Shown piece by piece: positions 15,134 to 24,727 of a DNA stretch of 64,000 bases. A program made the translations under genes and the position numbers. Where the stretch lies: assembly GCA_958426775.1 (NCBI GenBank), contig CATZZP010000003.1, positions 62,001 through 126,000 of the forward strand. The letters are read 5' to 3'. Position 1 is the first letter of the stretch. Every line of letters starts with the position of its first letter. The notes under the pieces were generated by a model. That model saw nothing but the letters and a program-made list of their open reading frames with translations. It was not told where the DNA came from and searched no databases. Source of the stretch: an uncultured Bacillota bacterium. Lineage in GTDB: Bacteria; Bacillota; Clostridia; Lachnospirales; CAG-274.

Positions 15134-16576
15134 TTGGATATTGAAAAGCTAAGCTGTAAAAGAGTGCTTTATTGGTTTGAGGAAATAAGTAAAATACCTC
15201 GCGGTTCAGGTAATGAAAAGGCAATAAGTGATATGTTGCTAGCCTTTGCTGAGGAAAGAGGCTTATATGTAAGACAGGACGAGGCAAATAACATTATTAT
15301 AAAGAAAAATGCCTCAGAGGGAATGGAAAGCATACCCCCTGTTTTAATACAGGGTCATATGGATATGGTATGTGAAAAACTGCCTGAGGTAAATCACGAT
15401 TTTTTAACTGACCCAATAAGCCTTGTTTATGAAGGTGAGTTTTTACGAGGAGAGGGTACAACCTTAGGTGCCGATGACGGTATTGCGGTTGCCTATGCTC
15501 TTGCGATTTTAGAGGATAAAAGCTTAAAACACCCCGAAATTCAAGTGCTTATTACTACCGATGAGGAGGTAGGAATGGGCGGTGCAACAGCTGTAAGCTG
15601 TCATGATATTACCGCAAGACGAGTGCTTAATATTGACTCTGAGGAGGAGGGTATTTTTACCGTAGGCTGTGCAGGCGGTATGAAAACCACCTCAGCAATA
15701 CCCGTGGAATATGAGCCTACGGGAAGCAGAGAGGGTGTATGGCTTAATATAGGCGGTCTTATGGGAGGTCACTCGGGAGTTGAAATTAATAAGGAAAGGG
15801 CAAATGCAAATAAACTTTTGGGTATAGTACTTAATGAGCTTTCAGGAAAGCTTGATATACGTGTTTCAAGCCTTTTCGGCGGTGCAAAGGACAATGCAAT
15901 TCCACGTGATTCAGGTTGTTTTATAGGTCTTACTCCGGGAGCAACGGAAAATGCACAAAAAGTAATATCAGACTTTGAGGCAGCCTTAAATAAGGAATTT
16001 TCTCCTCAGGGTGAAAATATATCAATTACTCTTAAGCCTTGTGAAAATGAGCCTCGGGTATTTACCCCTGACAGCTTTAAAAGGGTAATTACGGCAATTA
16101 TGCTTATGCCAAACGGTGTCCTTAGTATGGATACAAGGCTTAATATGCCGCAGACCTCAAATAACTTAGGTGTAATAAAAACAGAGGAGGATAAGGTATA
16201 TCTTACCTGTGCAGTACGCAGTACCGTTATAAGCCGCAAATATCAGGTTTATAAAAGCATAAAGGCTCTTACGGAGCTTGCGGGTGGCTTATGTGAGTAT
16301 AAGGGTAACTACCCTGCATGGGAATATAAAACCGACAGTGAGCTTTTAAAGCAGGCGGTTAAAATCTTTAAGGCACAGTACGGCTGTGAGCCTAAGCTTG
16401 AAACTATACACGCGGGTCTTGAGTGCGGTATTTTAGCTGAAAAAATGCCGGGCAGTGAGATGATAAGCTTCGGTCCTGATATTTTTGATATTCACACTCC
16501 TAAGGAAAGGCTTAATATTCCCTCTACAGAACGTACATGGGAATTAATTAAGAGCTTATTGGAAAACCTCAAATAA
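15134..16576 (+). CDS. pepD: Aminoacyl-histidine dipeptidase (PepD, M20 family)
   Basis: A 480-residue cytosolic metallopeptidase hydrolysing Xaa-His and other dipeptides. Metal-site motifs in order: GHMDMVCEK, LGADDGIAVAYAL, TTDEEVGMGGA, LNIDSEEEG and the C-terminal HAGLECG. MGGHSGVEI marks the lid domain. Full family length. The start is TTG at 15134, placed 7 bases after AGGAGG, with no better ATG nearby. Followed by a strong terminator. Confidence 0.93.
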   Translation: MDIEKLSCKRVLYWFEEISKIPRGSGNEKAISDMLLAFAEERGLYVRQDEANNIIIKKNASEGMESIPPVLIQGHMDMVCEKLPEVNHDFLTDPISLVYEGEFLRGEGTTLGADDGIAVAYALAILEDKSLKHPEIQVLITTDEEVGMGGATAVSCHDITARRVLNIDSEEEGIFTVGCAGGMKTTSAIPVEYEPTGSREGVWLNIGGLMGGHSGVEINKERANANKLLGIVLNELSGKLDIRVSSLFGGAKDNAIPRDSGCFIGLTPGATENAQKVISDFEAALNKEFSPQGENISITLKPCENEPRVFTPDSFKRVITAIMLMPNGVLSMDTRLNMPQTSNNLGVIKTEEDKVYLTCAVRSTVISRKYQVYKSIKALTELAGGLCEYKGNYPAWEYKTDSELLKQAVKIFKAQYGCEPKLETIHAGLECGILAEKMPGSEMISFGPDIFDIHTPKERLNIPSTERTWELIKSLLENLK

Positions 16577-16581
16577 ACCAT

Positions 16582-16617
16582 AAAAGCCTCTCAGATTGAC
16601 TTCGAGAGGCTTTTTTT
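16582..16617. terminator. Bidirectional terminator between pepD and the dockerin protein gene
   Basis: AAAAGCCTCTC pairs with GAGAGGCTTTT; followed by a T run on the plus strand and four T on the minus strand. Serves the two converging genes. Confidence 0.85.
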
Positions 16618-16636
16618 CTTTGCTAATAAATATCCT

Positions 16637-18433
16637 TTACTTTAAGGCTATCGCTAATATATCTGCCGCATCCGTTGCTGTTAATATACCGTCTGAATTA
16701 ACGTCCATATACTTAAAGGCAGTGTCGGGAAAGGCTTTTTCAAGGTTTGTTACGTAGGCATCCGATAATGTCTTTGTAAGCACCTCTGAAGCGTCCTTTG
16801 CAGTTATAATGCCGTCATTGTCAGCATCGCCTGAAAGAATTTCCGTAGTTGTATGCTCTGCTGTATATACTGCAACGGTACCTGATACCTCGCAGGCTGC
16901 AAGTAAAAGGCATTTGCCGTAAGCATTTTTGTCGGCTGAAATAAAGGCTAAGCCCTCAGGTGCAACGTCACCTGCAATATGGTCTGTAAATTCACGGCTG
17001 TTTATATAGCCTGCATAGGTTATATTATCAGGGTCTGTTATGTCATAAGCCATAACACCGCTTATTCTTTCGAGAGCTATAAAGGCATAGGTTTTATCAT
17101 CAACAGTACCTATGGTAACGCTTTCAGGTTCGGGACCCTTTTTGCCTGAACGGTCGTCTATTGTCATATCATCGTTTGAGCAGTTAAAGTGTTCAGGGAG
17201 TAATTTTGCGGTTATTTCTTCACAGTCATCTCCGCTTGTAAATATTTGTGTTAAGCCGTTTTCGGTAACCTCAAATACAGTAAAACTTCTGCCGCCGAAA
17301 AGATAATCCGTGTTTTGGTCTAAGCCATCATAGTCACTTTGGTCAAAAAATACTACCTTACCTGTTATGCCGCTGTTTTCGGGGGTAATTGCACCTGAAG
17401 GTGAGGTTTTTCCCTTGCCGAAGTTTCTTTCGTCCTCATTAAGATATGTACCCCATTCTCTGGAGTCACCCTCATTTGCCGTTACAAGGTAGGTTTTGCC
17501 GTTTGTTTTAAAGGCAGAAATACCGTCGGGCATTCTTATACCTCTAAGGCTTTCGTAAAGAGCGGGAGCGTATTTGCCGTCCTTTTTGTCTATATCAACA
17601 GTAACCCGGGAATAATCCTCAAAGCTAAGACTGTATATATCCGTAAAGGCTTTATTTTCTATATCAAGGACAGCAACTGCGTTTGCCTCCTGTAAGGTAA
17701 CGTAGGCAATACCCTCTGACACTGCAATATATTCAGGCTCAAAATCAACTGAGGGAAGAGTGTTTTTCTTTAAAATTATACTCTTTGAGATTAAATTATC
17801 TCTTTGACTGTCAAAGGCAGTAAAGTCAACTATACTGCTTGTACTTGTTGCAATGTCAACCACAGATACTGAGCCCATTGGGTCAACGGAGGTTTCAAGA
17901 TAGCCCTCTCTGGGTTCACCCTCGTTTGCCGTAAGGATAGTGTCATTTCCGCTGAAAACCACCATATCGGGCTGAACTCCTGCCTCATATACCTTTTCAA
18001 GGTCAATACTGCCGTCGGAATTACAGGTAAATACGGCAATATTTCCGTTGTCTGCATAATTCAGAGCCTGAATTGCTACTGCAAGCCTTGTACCGTCAGG
18101 AGATACGCATACAGAGGTCATATCCCCGTAGGTAAAGCCTTCAGCGGTAACTGCTGTCTGAACATCAAATTCCTCAGCTGTTAATTGGGATTTTGTGTCC
18201 AAGGGAATAACAGCAAGCTTACCGCTTTGTCCGTTTACTGCGTAGGCTGTGTTGTTAGCAGGGTTGTAGGATATAATTTCCATAACACCCCCATCGGGGT
18301 TCTGTGTGCCTGTTGTGTATCCGCTTACCTTTTCAAGGGAAAGGGTTGTTTCTCCGCCGAAAGCGGTGACAGCAGGCATTGATAGGCAAAATGCCATAAT
18401 AAATGCTGTTCTTTTTTTAATTTTAGACTTCAT
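16637..18433 (-). CDS. Secreted choice-of-anchor I protein with C-terminal type I dockerin
   Basis: A 598-residue exported protein. After a signal peptide (KRTAFIMAFCLSMPAVTAFG) comes a beta-propeller-like region of the choice-of-anchor I kind (NPANNTAYAVNGQSGKLAVI, FEPEYIAVSEGIAYVTLQEA, TYLVTANEGDSREW, SVTIGTVDDKTYAFIALER), related to phytase-like/esterase-like propellers. The last 65 residues form a dockerin with two calcium loops, DADNDGIITAKDASEVL and DVNSDGILTATDAADIL. The ATG at 18433 is preferred (GAGGA just upstream); an ATG 12 bases earlier has no good ribosome site. Catalytic function, if any, unknown; the dockerin suggests docking to a cohesin scaffold elsewhere in the genome. Confidence 0.85.
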   Translation of the reverse strand: MKSKIKKRTAFIMAFCLSMPAVTAFGGETTLSLEKVSGYTTGTQNPDGGVMEIISYNPANNTAYAVNGQSGKLAVIPLDTKSQLTAEEFDVQTAVTAEGFTYGDMTSVCVSPDGTRLAVAIQALNYADNGNIAVFTCNSDGSIDLEKVYEAGVQPDMVVFSGNDTILTANEGEPREGYLETSVDPMGSVSVVDIATSTSSIVDFTAFDSQRDNLISKSIILKKNTLPSVDFEPEYIAVSEGIAYVTLQEANAVAVLDIENKAFTDIYSLSFEDYSRVTVDIDKKDGKYAPALYESLRGIRMPDGISAFKTNGKTYLVTANEGDSREWGTYLNEDERNFGKGKTSPSGAITPENSGITGKVVFFDQSDYDGLDQNTDYLFGGRSFTVFEVTENGLTQIFTSGDDCEEITAKLLPEHFNCSNDDMTIDDRSGKKGPEPESVTIGTVDDKTYAFIALERISGVMAYDITDPDNITYAGYINSREFTDHIAGDVAPEGLAFISADKNAYGKCLLLAACEVSGTVAVYTAEHTTTEILSGDADNDGIITAKDASEVLTKTLSDAYVTNLEKAFPDTAFKYMDVNSDGILTATDAADILAIALK

Positions 18434-18547
18434 AAAAATCCTCATCTTTCTTTAAAGTTTTTACCGTTCACAATAACTTATAAACTAAAATAAGTTAAAT
18501 TATCTATCATTTTCAGGTAAACTTTAAGTAAATTGAGGAGGATTTTT

Positions 18548-19153
18548 TTAGCCTCCCAAGGTAATATCCTGTAAATTGTACCAGCTTAAGGCGTCCTTAA
18601 TATGAGTGGGATTAAAATCAGGCCAAAGGTCATTTACCACATAAAAATCGGAATATACGCTTTGCATGGGTAAAAAGCCTGATAGTCTACGCATACCGCC
18701 CCATCTTATAATTAAGTCAATACGTGAAATATCGGCGGATTTAGGCACCCCTGTGCTTAAATCCCAGTGAGGGCAGTAATTTACAAGGAAGTTAAGCCTT
18801 ATACCTCCCTTGCCTATTTTGGTACGTGTGGTGTATTTCTTTAATTCTTCGGGAAACATTTTTGAGTCGGAATTGCCTATTACAAGCAATTCACAATCAC
18901 TTGCGGAAATCAGCTTTACTGCATCTACACATGCCTTGGTAAAGGCAAGCCTTTGGTTGGCTGGTCTTTTAGTATTGTCTACGGTAAAGCCGTAAAAGGT
19001 TATTTCCTTAACCCCTGCCTCCTTAAGCGTGTTAAAGGCGGATAAGCCCGGGGTAAGCCCCTTTTCATAGCCTGCCGATTTGTCAAGTCCCTGTGCTGCT
19101 GCGTATCTTCTGTTGCCGTCAGGTATAATGCCTACATGGTTTGGTATTCTCAT
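18548..19153 (-). CDS. Short divergent cis-prenyltransferase (UppS family)
   Basis: A 201-residue member of the undecaprenyl-diphosphate synthase family, which chain-elongates isoprenoid diphosphates. The catalytic Asp is kept in IIPDGNRRYA, as are FTVDNTKRP and the C-terminal dimer/IPP site ending in VNDLWPDF. It is clearly atypical: usual GNGRWA is GNRRYA, the usual RTSGE.RLSNFLLWQ reads RWGGMRRLSGFLPMQ, and it is about 40-50 residues shorter than UppS. The normal neighbours of uppS (frr, cdsA, dxr) are absent, so this is probably a paralogue with another chain length or acceptor. ATG follows AAAGGAGG. Confidence 0.8.
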   Translation of the reverse strand: MRIPNHVGIIPDGNRRYAAAQGLDKSAGYEKGLTPGLSAFNTLKEAGVKEITFYGFTVDNTKRPANQRLAFTKACVDAVKLISASDCELLVIGNSDSKMFPEELKKYTTRTKIGKGGIRLNFLVNYCPHWDLSTGVPKSADISRIDLIIRWGGMRRLSGFLPMQSVYSDFYVVNDLWPDFNPTHIKDALSWYNLQDITLGG

Positions 19154-19332
19154 TTAGCTACCTCCTTTTATAAATATTCTTAACCGAAAAAGGAATTTTA
19201 TTACAGATTAATGAAAAATTGATAAATTTTTTACAAATTTGCATTTTATACTTTATTTCTTGGAAAAATCAATGTATACTAATAATAGGTTATTATGGGC
19301 ATTTTGTAAATGCTTGTCGGGAGGTTATCATA

Positions 19333-21978
19333 ATGGCTGATAAAATTATGCTGCTTGACGGAAACAGCCTTATAAACAGAGGTTTTTATGCTATGCCTTA
19401 CTTAAGCAATAAAAATGGTGAGTTTACGGGAGGCGTTTTTGGCTTTTTAAATATATTCTTTAAGCTTTTAGATGAGGAACAGCCTGAAAGGGCGGCGGTT
19501 TGCTTTGATGTACATCAGCCTACCTTCAGACATATGGAGTACAGCGAGTATAAGGGTACACGTAAGGGTATGCCTGAGGAGCTTAAGCCTCAAATTCCCC
19601 TTTTAAAAAAGATTTTAACTGCTATGGGTATTAAAATTTATGAGTTAGGCGGCTTTGAGGCAGATGATTTATTAGGCACTCTTGCTAAAAAAAGCGAGGC
19701 TATGGGTCTTGAGCCTGTTATAGTATCGGGAGATAGGGATTTGTTGCAGATAGCCGATAAGGTTATACGTGTAAGAATACCTAAGACAAAGGGCGGTCAA
19801 ACCGTAGTTGAGGACTATAGAGCAGAGGACGTAATAAATACCTACGGTGTTACTCCAAATGAATTTATTGAGGTTAAGGCACTTATGGGGGACAGCAGTG
19901 ATAATGTGCCGGGTGTCCCCTCTATAGGTGAAAAAACTGCAATTAAAATAATTTCGGAATATAAAACCGTTGAAAATGCAATTTTAAATGCCGATAAGGT
20001 TAAACCTGCAAGGGCGGCACAAAACCTTAAGGAATATGCAGAGCAGGCAAGAATGAGCAAATTTCTTGTTACAATAAAAACAGATGCACCCATTGAATTT
20101 GGAGAAAATGATGCTCTTATCGGTGAAATATTTAACAAAGAAACTTACGAGCTTTTTAAAGAGTACGAGTTTAAAAGCCTTTTAAACCGTTTTAATACTA
20201 AGGCTGTAGCTGAAAAGAATGTATCGGAGCTAAGCTTTACTTATATTGACAATGTTGCCCTTGCAAGGGAGGCAATAAGCGAGCTAAATCCTTTTTCGAG
20301 GGTGTCCTACCGTATCATCTATGATGAGGGGCAGATTGTTGCCTTATCTCTCAGTGAGGAAAAGGGCAGGGCGGTTATAATAGAATTACCCCGTGCTGAA
20401 TTATTTGAGGTTGCAAAACCTTTTTTTGAGGGAGACTGCCCTAAGATTGCCCATGACGGAAAAAGGGATATAGTAAGCCTTAAAAAGCTTGGTATTGATT
20501 TAAAAGGCATTGAGTTTGACAATGTTATTGCCTCTTATATACTTAATTCAAGTAAGGATGAATATGAATATAATGAGCTTGCAGAGGACTTCTTAAATGA
20601 AAGACACCCCTCTGTTGAGGAAATTCTGGGTAAGGGCAAAAGCCGTATTTCTCCTATTGCCTTAAGTAAAGAGGATAAAACAAAGCTCTTTGGCACTATG
20701 GCAGAGGTAGGCTTACGTGCAGGAGAGGTTATGTCAGCTAAAATCGAGGAGAATAATCAGCATACCCTTTACTATGAAATAGAACTGCCCTTAATTTATG
20801 TTCTTGCTGATATGGAATTAACGGGTATGGCAGTAGACCGAGAGGGACTTATTCAATACGGTAAAAGCCTTGAGATTAAAATTGAGGAATTACAAAAGGA
20901 TATTTACTGGCTTGCAGGGGAGGAGTTTAATATTAACTCACCTAAGCAGTTAGGGGTTATTCTTTTTGAAAAGCTTGGTCTTAAGGGCGGTAAAAAGACT
21001 AAAACAGGCTGGTCTACGGCGGCAGATGTTCTTGAAAAGTTAAAGGATAAAGATGAAATTGTAGGCAGGGTGCTTGAGTACCGCACCTATATGAAGCTTA
21101 AATCCACCTATGCAGAGGGACTTTTAGCTGTACTTGACAAGGACACAGACAGAATTTACTCAACCTTTAACCAGACTGTTACAACTACAGGCAGAATAAG
21201 CTCTACAGAGCCTAACCTGCAAAATATACCTATTAAGCTGGAGCTTGGCAGACAGTTAAGAAGGGTCTTTATTCCCCGTGAGGGCTGTGTTTTTGCAGAT
21301 GCAGACTACTCCCAGATTGAGCTTAGGGTTCTTGCGGCCATGTCGGGAGATGAAACCCTTATAAATGCCTTTAAGGAGGGTCAGGATATACATACCCTGA
21401 CAGCATCGCAGGTGTTTAACGTACCCTTTGATGAGGTAACACCCCTCCAAAGGTCAAATGCTAAGGCGGTAAACTTCGGCATAGTATACGGTATAGGTTC
21501 CTTCAGCTTAGGTCAGGATATAGGTATAAGCCGTAAGGAGGCTGAAAAATATATAGAGGGATATTTTGAAAAATATCCTAAGGTAAAGCTTTTTATGAAT
21601 GATATGGTGGAACAGGCAAGGCAAAAGGGTTATGCAACTACCATATTTAACAGAGTAAGGCATATACCTGAAATTTCAAGCTCAAATTTTGTGCAGCGTT
21701 CCTTTGGGGAAAGGGTTGCTATGAATATGCCTGTTCAGGGCAGTGCGGCAGATATAATAAAAATAGCCATGGTTAAGGTTTACAACCGCCTTAAGGCAGA
21801 GGGACTTAAATCAAAGCTTATTTTACAGGTGCATGATGAGCTTTTAATTGAGGCTTATAAAGACGAGCTTGACAAGGTCAGGGAAATATTAAAGGAGGAA
21901 ATGGAGGGTGCAGTTACCCTTGCAGTACCTCTTGAAACTGATGTGCATGTTGGAGAAACTTGGTATGAGGCAAAATAA
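19333..21978 (+). CDS. polA: DNA polymerase I
   Basis: An 881-residue repair and Okazaki-processing polymerase. Domains: 5'-3' exonuclease (1-290; GNSLINRGFYA, SGDRDLLQIAD, GDSSDNVPGVPSIGEKTA); a middle 3'-5' exonuclease-like domain (about 300-480) whose usual DxE metal residues are not recognisable (YRIIYDEGQIVAL), so proofreading is probably lost as in Bacillus Pol I; and the polymerase domain with motif A DADYSQIELR (about 654), motif B RSNAKAVNFGIVYG and motif C QVHDELL (about 832). The ATG at 19333 follows GGGAGG; the 38 codons upstream in frame are leader. It overlaps coaE by 14 bases. Confidence 0.96.
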   Translation: MADKIMLLDGNSLINRGFYAMPYLSNKNGEFTGGVFGFLNIFFKLLDEEQPERAAVCFDVHQPTFRHMEYSEYKGTRKGMPEELKPQIPLLKKILTAMGIKIYELGGFEADDLLGTLAKKSEAMGLEPVIVSGDRDLLQIADKVIRVRIPKTKGGQTVVEDYRAEDVINTYGVTPNEFIEVKALMGDSSDNVPGVPSIGEKTAIKIISEYKTVENAILNADKVKPARAAQNLKEYAEQARMSKFLVTIKTDAPIEFGENDALIGEIFNKETYELFKEYEFKSLLNRFNTKAVAEKNVSELSFTYIDNVALAREAISELNPFSRVSYRIIYDEGQIVALSLSEEKGRAVIIELPRAELFEVAKPFFEGDCPKIAHDGKRDIVSLKKLGIDLKGIEFDNVIASYILNSSKDEYEYNELAEDFLNERHPSVEEILGKGKSRISPIALSKEDKTKLFGTMAEVGLRAGEVMSAKIEENNQHTLYYEIELPLIYVLADMELTGMAVDREGLIQYGKSLEIKIEELQKDIYWLAGEEFNINSPKQLGVILFEKLGLKGGKKTKTGWSTAADVLEKLKDKDEIVGRVLEYRTYMKLKSTYAEGLLAVLDKDTDRIYSTFNQTVTTTGRISSTEPNLQNIPIKLELGRQLRRVFIPREGCVFADADYSQIELRVLAAMSGDETLINAFKEGQDIHTLTASQVFNVPFDEVTPLQRSNAKAVNFGIVYGIGSFSLGQDIGISRKEAEKYIEGYFEKYPKVKLFMNDMVEQARQKGYATTIFNRVRHIPEISSSNFVQRSFGERVAMNMPVQGSAADIIKIAMVKVYNRLKAEGLKSKLILQVHDELLIEAYKDELDKVREILKEEMEGAVTLAVPLETDVHVGETWYEAK

Positions 21979-22534
21979 AATTATAGGTCTTACAGGTGGC
22001 AGCGGCAGCGGTAAGTCAACGGTTGCCGCCGCACTTAAAGCCTTGGGTGCCTTTGTTATTGACTGCGACAGGCTTGCCCATGAAAATATGTTAAAGGGCG
22101 GTATTGCCTACGAGGAAATTGTGGCAGAGTTCGGCAGGGCTATCCTTTTGCCGGATTGCGAAATTGACAGAAAGGCTTTAGGCAATATTGTCTTTAACGA
22201 CAAAAAGGCTCTTGAAAGACTTAATAAAATAACTCACAAGCACATTACGGACAGGGTAAAAGAGCTTATAAGCTCTTCAAATAATAAAATTATTGTTATA
22301 GATGCTCCCCTTTTGCATAAGGCAGGGCTTGACAGCCTTTGTGATGAGGTATGGGTAACGGAGGCACCTTACGGTGTAAGGCTTAAAAGGATAATGGAGC
22401 GTGACAAAATTACAAGAGAAGCGGCTGAAAGCCGACTTAAAAATCAGGGGGATTATTCAGAGGGAGATAAGAAAATAGTTAATGACTTTGAAACAATATC
22501 TGAGCTGGAAAGCTTTGTTAAGGAGTTAATATGA
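21965..22534 (+). CDS. coaE: Dephospho-CoA kinase
   Basis: A 189-residue enzyme for the last step of coenzyme A synthesis. It shows the P-loop GLTGGSGSGKST at the N-terminus, IDCDRLAHE, and the lid region ERDKITREAAESRLKNQ. The ATG at 21965, inside the end of polA, is preferred over an in-frame ATG at 21908 because the protein then begins right before the P-loop and GGAGA lies upstream. polA-coaE is a common Clostridia pair. The stop overlaps the next start. Confidence 0.94.
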   Translation: MRQNKIIGLTGGSGSGKSTVAAALKALGAFVIDCDRLAHENMLKGGIAYEEIVAEFGRAILLPDCEIDRKALGNIVFNDKKALERLNKITHKHITDRVKELISSSNNKIIVIDAPLLHKAGLDSLCDEVWVTEAPYGVRLKRIMERDKITREAAESRLKNQGDYSEGDKKIVNDFETISELESFVKELI

Positions 22535-23127
22535 GGTCAAAATCCAAATCAAAATCATCTTCCCCGGGCAGATTTATAAAAAAGCTTTTTGCTTGGGTAA
22601 TGCTCTTATTCTGTATGGCTCTTTGCCTGTTTTTGGTAGTATGTATAGCCTTTCCCTTAGAGCATTATGAAATAATAAAAAAATATGCAGAGGAATATAA
22701 CCTGGAGCCTGAAACGGTTTGTGCTTTTATTAATGCAGAAAGCCATTTTGACAATGAGGCAGTAAGCCATAAGGGTGCAAAGGGTCTTATGCAGATTATG
22801 GACAAAACCGCACTCTGGGCTGCGGAGGAAATCCCTATTGAGGATTTTCAGCCTGAGGATATAACCGACCCCGAAATCAACATAAGGATAGGCTGTTGGT
22901 ATTTAAACAGGCTTAATAAGCAGTTTGACGGTGATGAAAAGCTTATAACGGCGGCTTATAATGCAGGCAGCGGTAACGTTACAAGCTGGCTTTATAATGA
23001 AAAATACAGCAATGACGGCAAAACACTTGATAAAATACCCTATGGGGAAACGGAAAAGTATGTAAATAAAATTAATTTCTATAAAAAGGTATATAAATTC
23101 TTACTAAAGGTGAATTTTTATGAATAA
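22531..23127 (+). CDS. Membrane-anchored lytic transglycosylase (SLT domain)
   Basis: A 198-residue protein with a basic N-terminus, one membrane segment (about 17-42) and an extracytoplasmic SLT domain. The catalytic Glu lies in AFINAESHFD, followed by SHKGAKGLMQIM and AAYNAGSGNVTSWL, the GLMQ and AYNAG family signatures. It would cleave peptidoglycan glycan strands to 1,6-anhydro ends. Start overlaps the coaE stop as ATGA. Position in the polA-coaE run is typical for Clostridia. Confidence 0.92.
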   Translation: MRSKSKSKSSSPGRFIKKLFAWVMLLFCMALCLFLVVCIAFPLEHYEIIKKYAEEYNLEPETVCAFINAESHFDNEAVSHKGAKGLMQIMDKTALWAAEEIPIEDFQPEDITDPEINIRIGCWYLNRLNKQFDGDEKLITAAYNAGSGNVTSWLYNEKYSNDGKTLDKIPYGETEKYVNKINFYKKVYKFLLKVNFYE

Positions 23128-24727
23128 ATTAAGTGCAGCATTATTAATATTTGTACTGGCTTTAACAGGCTGCGGCAGCAGTACCGTTACTACAGAGGAG
23201 GAAACAACGGAGATAACTACTCAGGTAACAGAAACAACTACAGTCCCTGAGGATGTGCCTGAAAAAGGCGGTACTCTCCGTATGTCCATGAGAAAGCCCC
23301 ACACCCTTAACCCTCTTTTAAATGAAGATGTTACGGTAGACGGTGTGTTAAAGCTTGTATTTGAGCCTCTTTTTGTGCTTGATAAAAACCAGAATATTCA
23401 GCCTAACCTTGCAAACGGCTATCTTTTAGGTGATGACGGTAAAAGTGTAGCTGTTTCCATAAGAGATGATGCTAAGTGGAGCGACGGAACACCCGTAACC
23501 GCCGATGATTTAATCTTTTCCTTGGATACAATCAAGCAGGCATCGGCAGGCAGTATATACAGAAGTGCCTTGACTAACGTAAGCGGATACCATAAAACAA
23601 GCGATACAACAGTAATTATAGAGTATGCCTCACCCTTTGGCGGTTGTGTATATAACCTGTGCTTTCCTGTTATACCAAAGCATTATTATCAGGGGGGCAA
23701 TACAATTACCTCTCCCCAGAGCATGAAGCCCTTAGGTAACGGTATGTACACCTTTAAGGACTACAGGGTGGTAAGGGATATGCACCTTACTGCAAGCAGT
23801 AACTTCAGAGGTGAGCCTTATATACAGAACATAACGGTAACGGTTATGAAGGATAAGGAAACGGAGATTGCCGCCTTTGAGCAAGGTCTTATTGATGTGC
23901 TTTCCGTAAGCCCTGAGGAATACGGCACTATAAACTCACAAAATCAGATAGAAACTACACCCTATATCAGCAATCAGTTTGAGTTTTTAGGCTTTAATTT
24001 TAAAAACTCCGCACTTGCAAATAAAAATATCCGTCAGGCTATAGCTTATGCTGTTCCCATGGATAATATAATAGATAATATTTATTTGGGTAATGCAGTT
24101 AAAAGCATTACACCTGTTCACCCCGATTCTGTTCTTAACAGTACAGAGGGCACGGCACAATACAGCTATGACCTTAATGCAGCCAAAAATTTAGTTGCAC
24201 AGACGGGTCTTACACAGGCACAGTTGACCTTTACCATACTTGTAAATGAGGATAATAACGAAAGATGTGAAATAGCCGAGCTTATAGCCTCGGAGCTTAA
24301 CCAGATAGGTATGCAGGTTACCGTTTACAGAGTACCCTTTGATAAGTATGTTAATCTGCTTGAAACCGATAGCTTTACAATGTTTTTAGGAGGTACGGAG
24401 CTTACTTCAAGGGTGGATTTAAGAACCTTTCTTTCGTCCTCGGCACAAAGCGGAGGCATGAATTACTTTAATTTTTCGGATTTACAGATGGATAACCTTT
24501 TAAATGCCTGTCTTAATGCCACAAGTGATGAAGGATATAAGGCGGCAATTGCACAAACGCAGAAGTACTGTGCAGAGCAGTTGCCTTTCGTAGGTATATG
24601 CTTTAAATCACAGCTTTTATTAACAGACGGAGCTATAAAGGGTGATAAAAACCCGTCAGTAAATGATATATACAGAAATACTATGAATTGGTACATTACT
24701 ACACAGGACAGAGGTGAAGAAGAATGA
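23120..24727 (+). CDS. Peptide-type ABC transporter substrate-binding lipoprotein (family 5)
   Basis: A 535-residue lipoprotein (lipobox LTGC, residues about 15-18, then a Thr/Glu-rich spacer) of the OppA/DppA solute-binding family: GGTLRMSMRKPHTLNPLL, DDAKWSDGTPVTADDLIFSL, FLGFNFKNSALANKNIRQAI. Such proteins deliver oligopeptides, or sometimes nickel or sugars, to an ABC permease. No permease or ATPase gene is in this window, so it must use a transporter encoded elsewhere, or act in sensing. It overlaps both neighbours and thus belongs to the polA-coaE transcription unit. Confidence 0.9.
   Translation: MNKLSAALLIFVLALTGCGSSTVTTEEETTEITTQVTETTTVPEDVPEKGGTLRMSMRKPHTLNPLLNEDVTVDGVLKLVFEPLFVLDKNQNIQPNLANGYLLGDDGKSVAVSIRDDAKWSDGTPVTADDLIFSLDTIKQASAGSIYRSALTNVSGYHKTSDTTVIIEYASPFGGCVYNLCFPVIPKHYYQGGNTITSPQSMKPLGNGMYTFKDYRVVRDMHLTASSNFRGEPYIQNITVTVMKDKETEIAAFEQGLIDVLSVSPEEYGTINSQNQIETTPYISNQFEFLGFNFKNSALANKNIRQAIAYAVPMDNIIDNIYLGNAVKSITPVHPDSVLNSTEGTAQYSYDLNAAKNLVAQTGLTQAQLTFTILVNEDNNERCEIAELIASELNQIGMQVTVYRVPFDKYVNLLETDSFTMFLGGTELTSRVDLRTFLSSSAQSGGMNYFNFSDLQMDNLLNACLNATSDEGYKAAIAQTQKYCAEQLPFVGICFKSQLLLTDGAIKGDKNPSVNDIYRNTMNWYITTQDRGEEE

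Noticed and set aside
19219..19332. Upstream extension of polA
   Set aside because: The added 38 residues are hydrophobic and unlike Pol I; GGGAGG and the conserved start lie at 19333.
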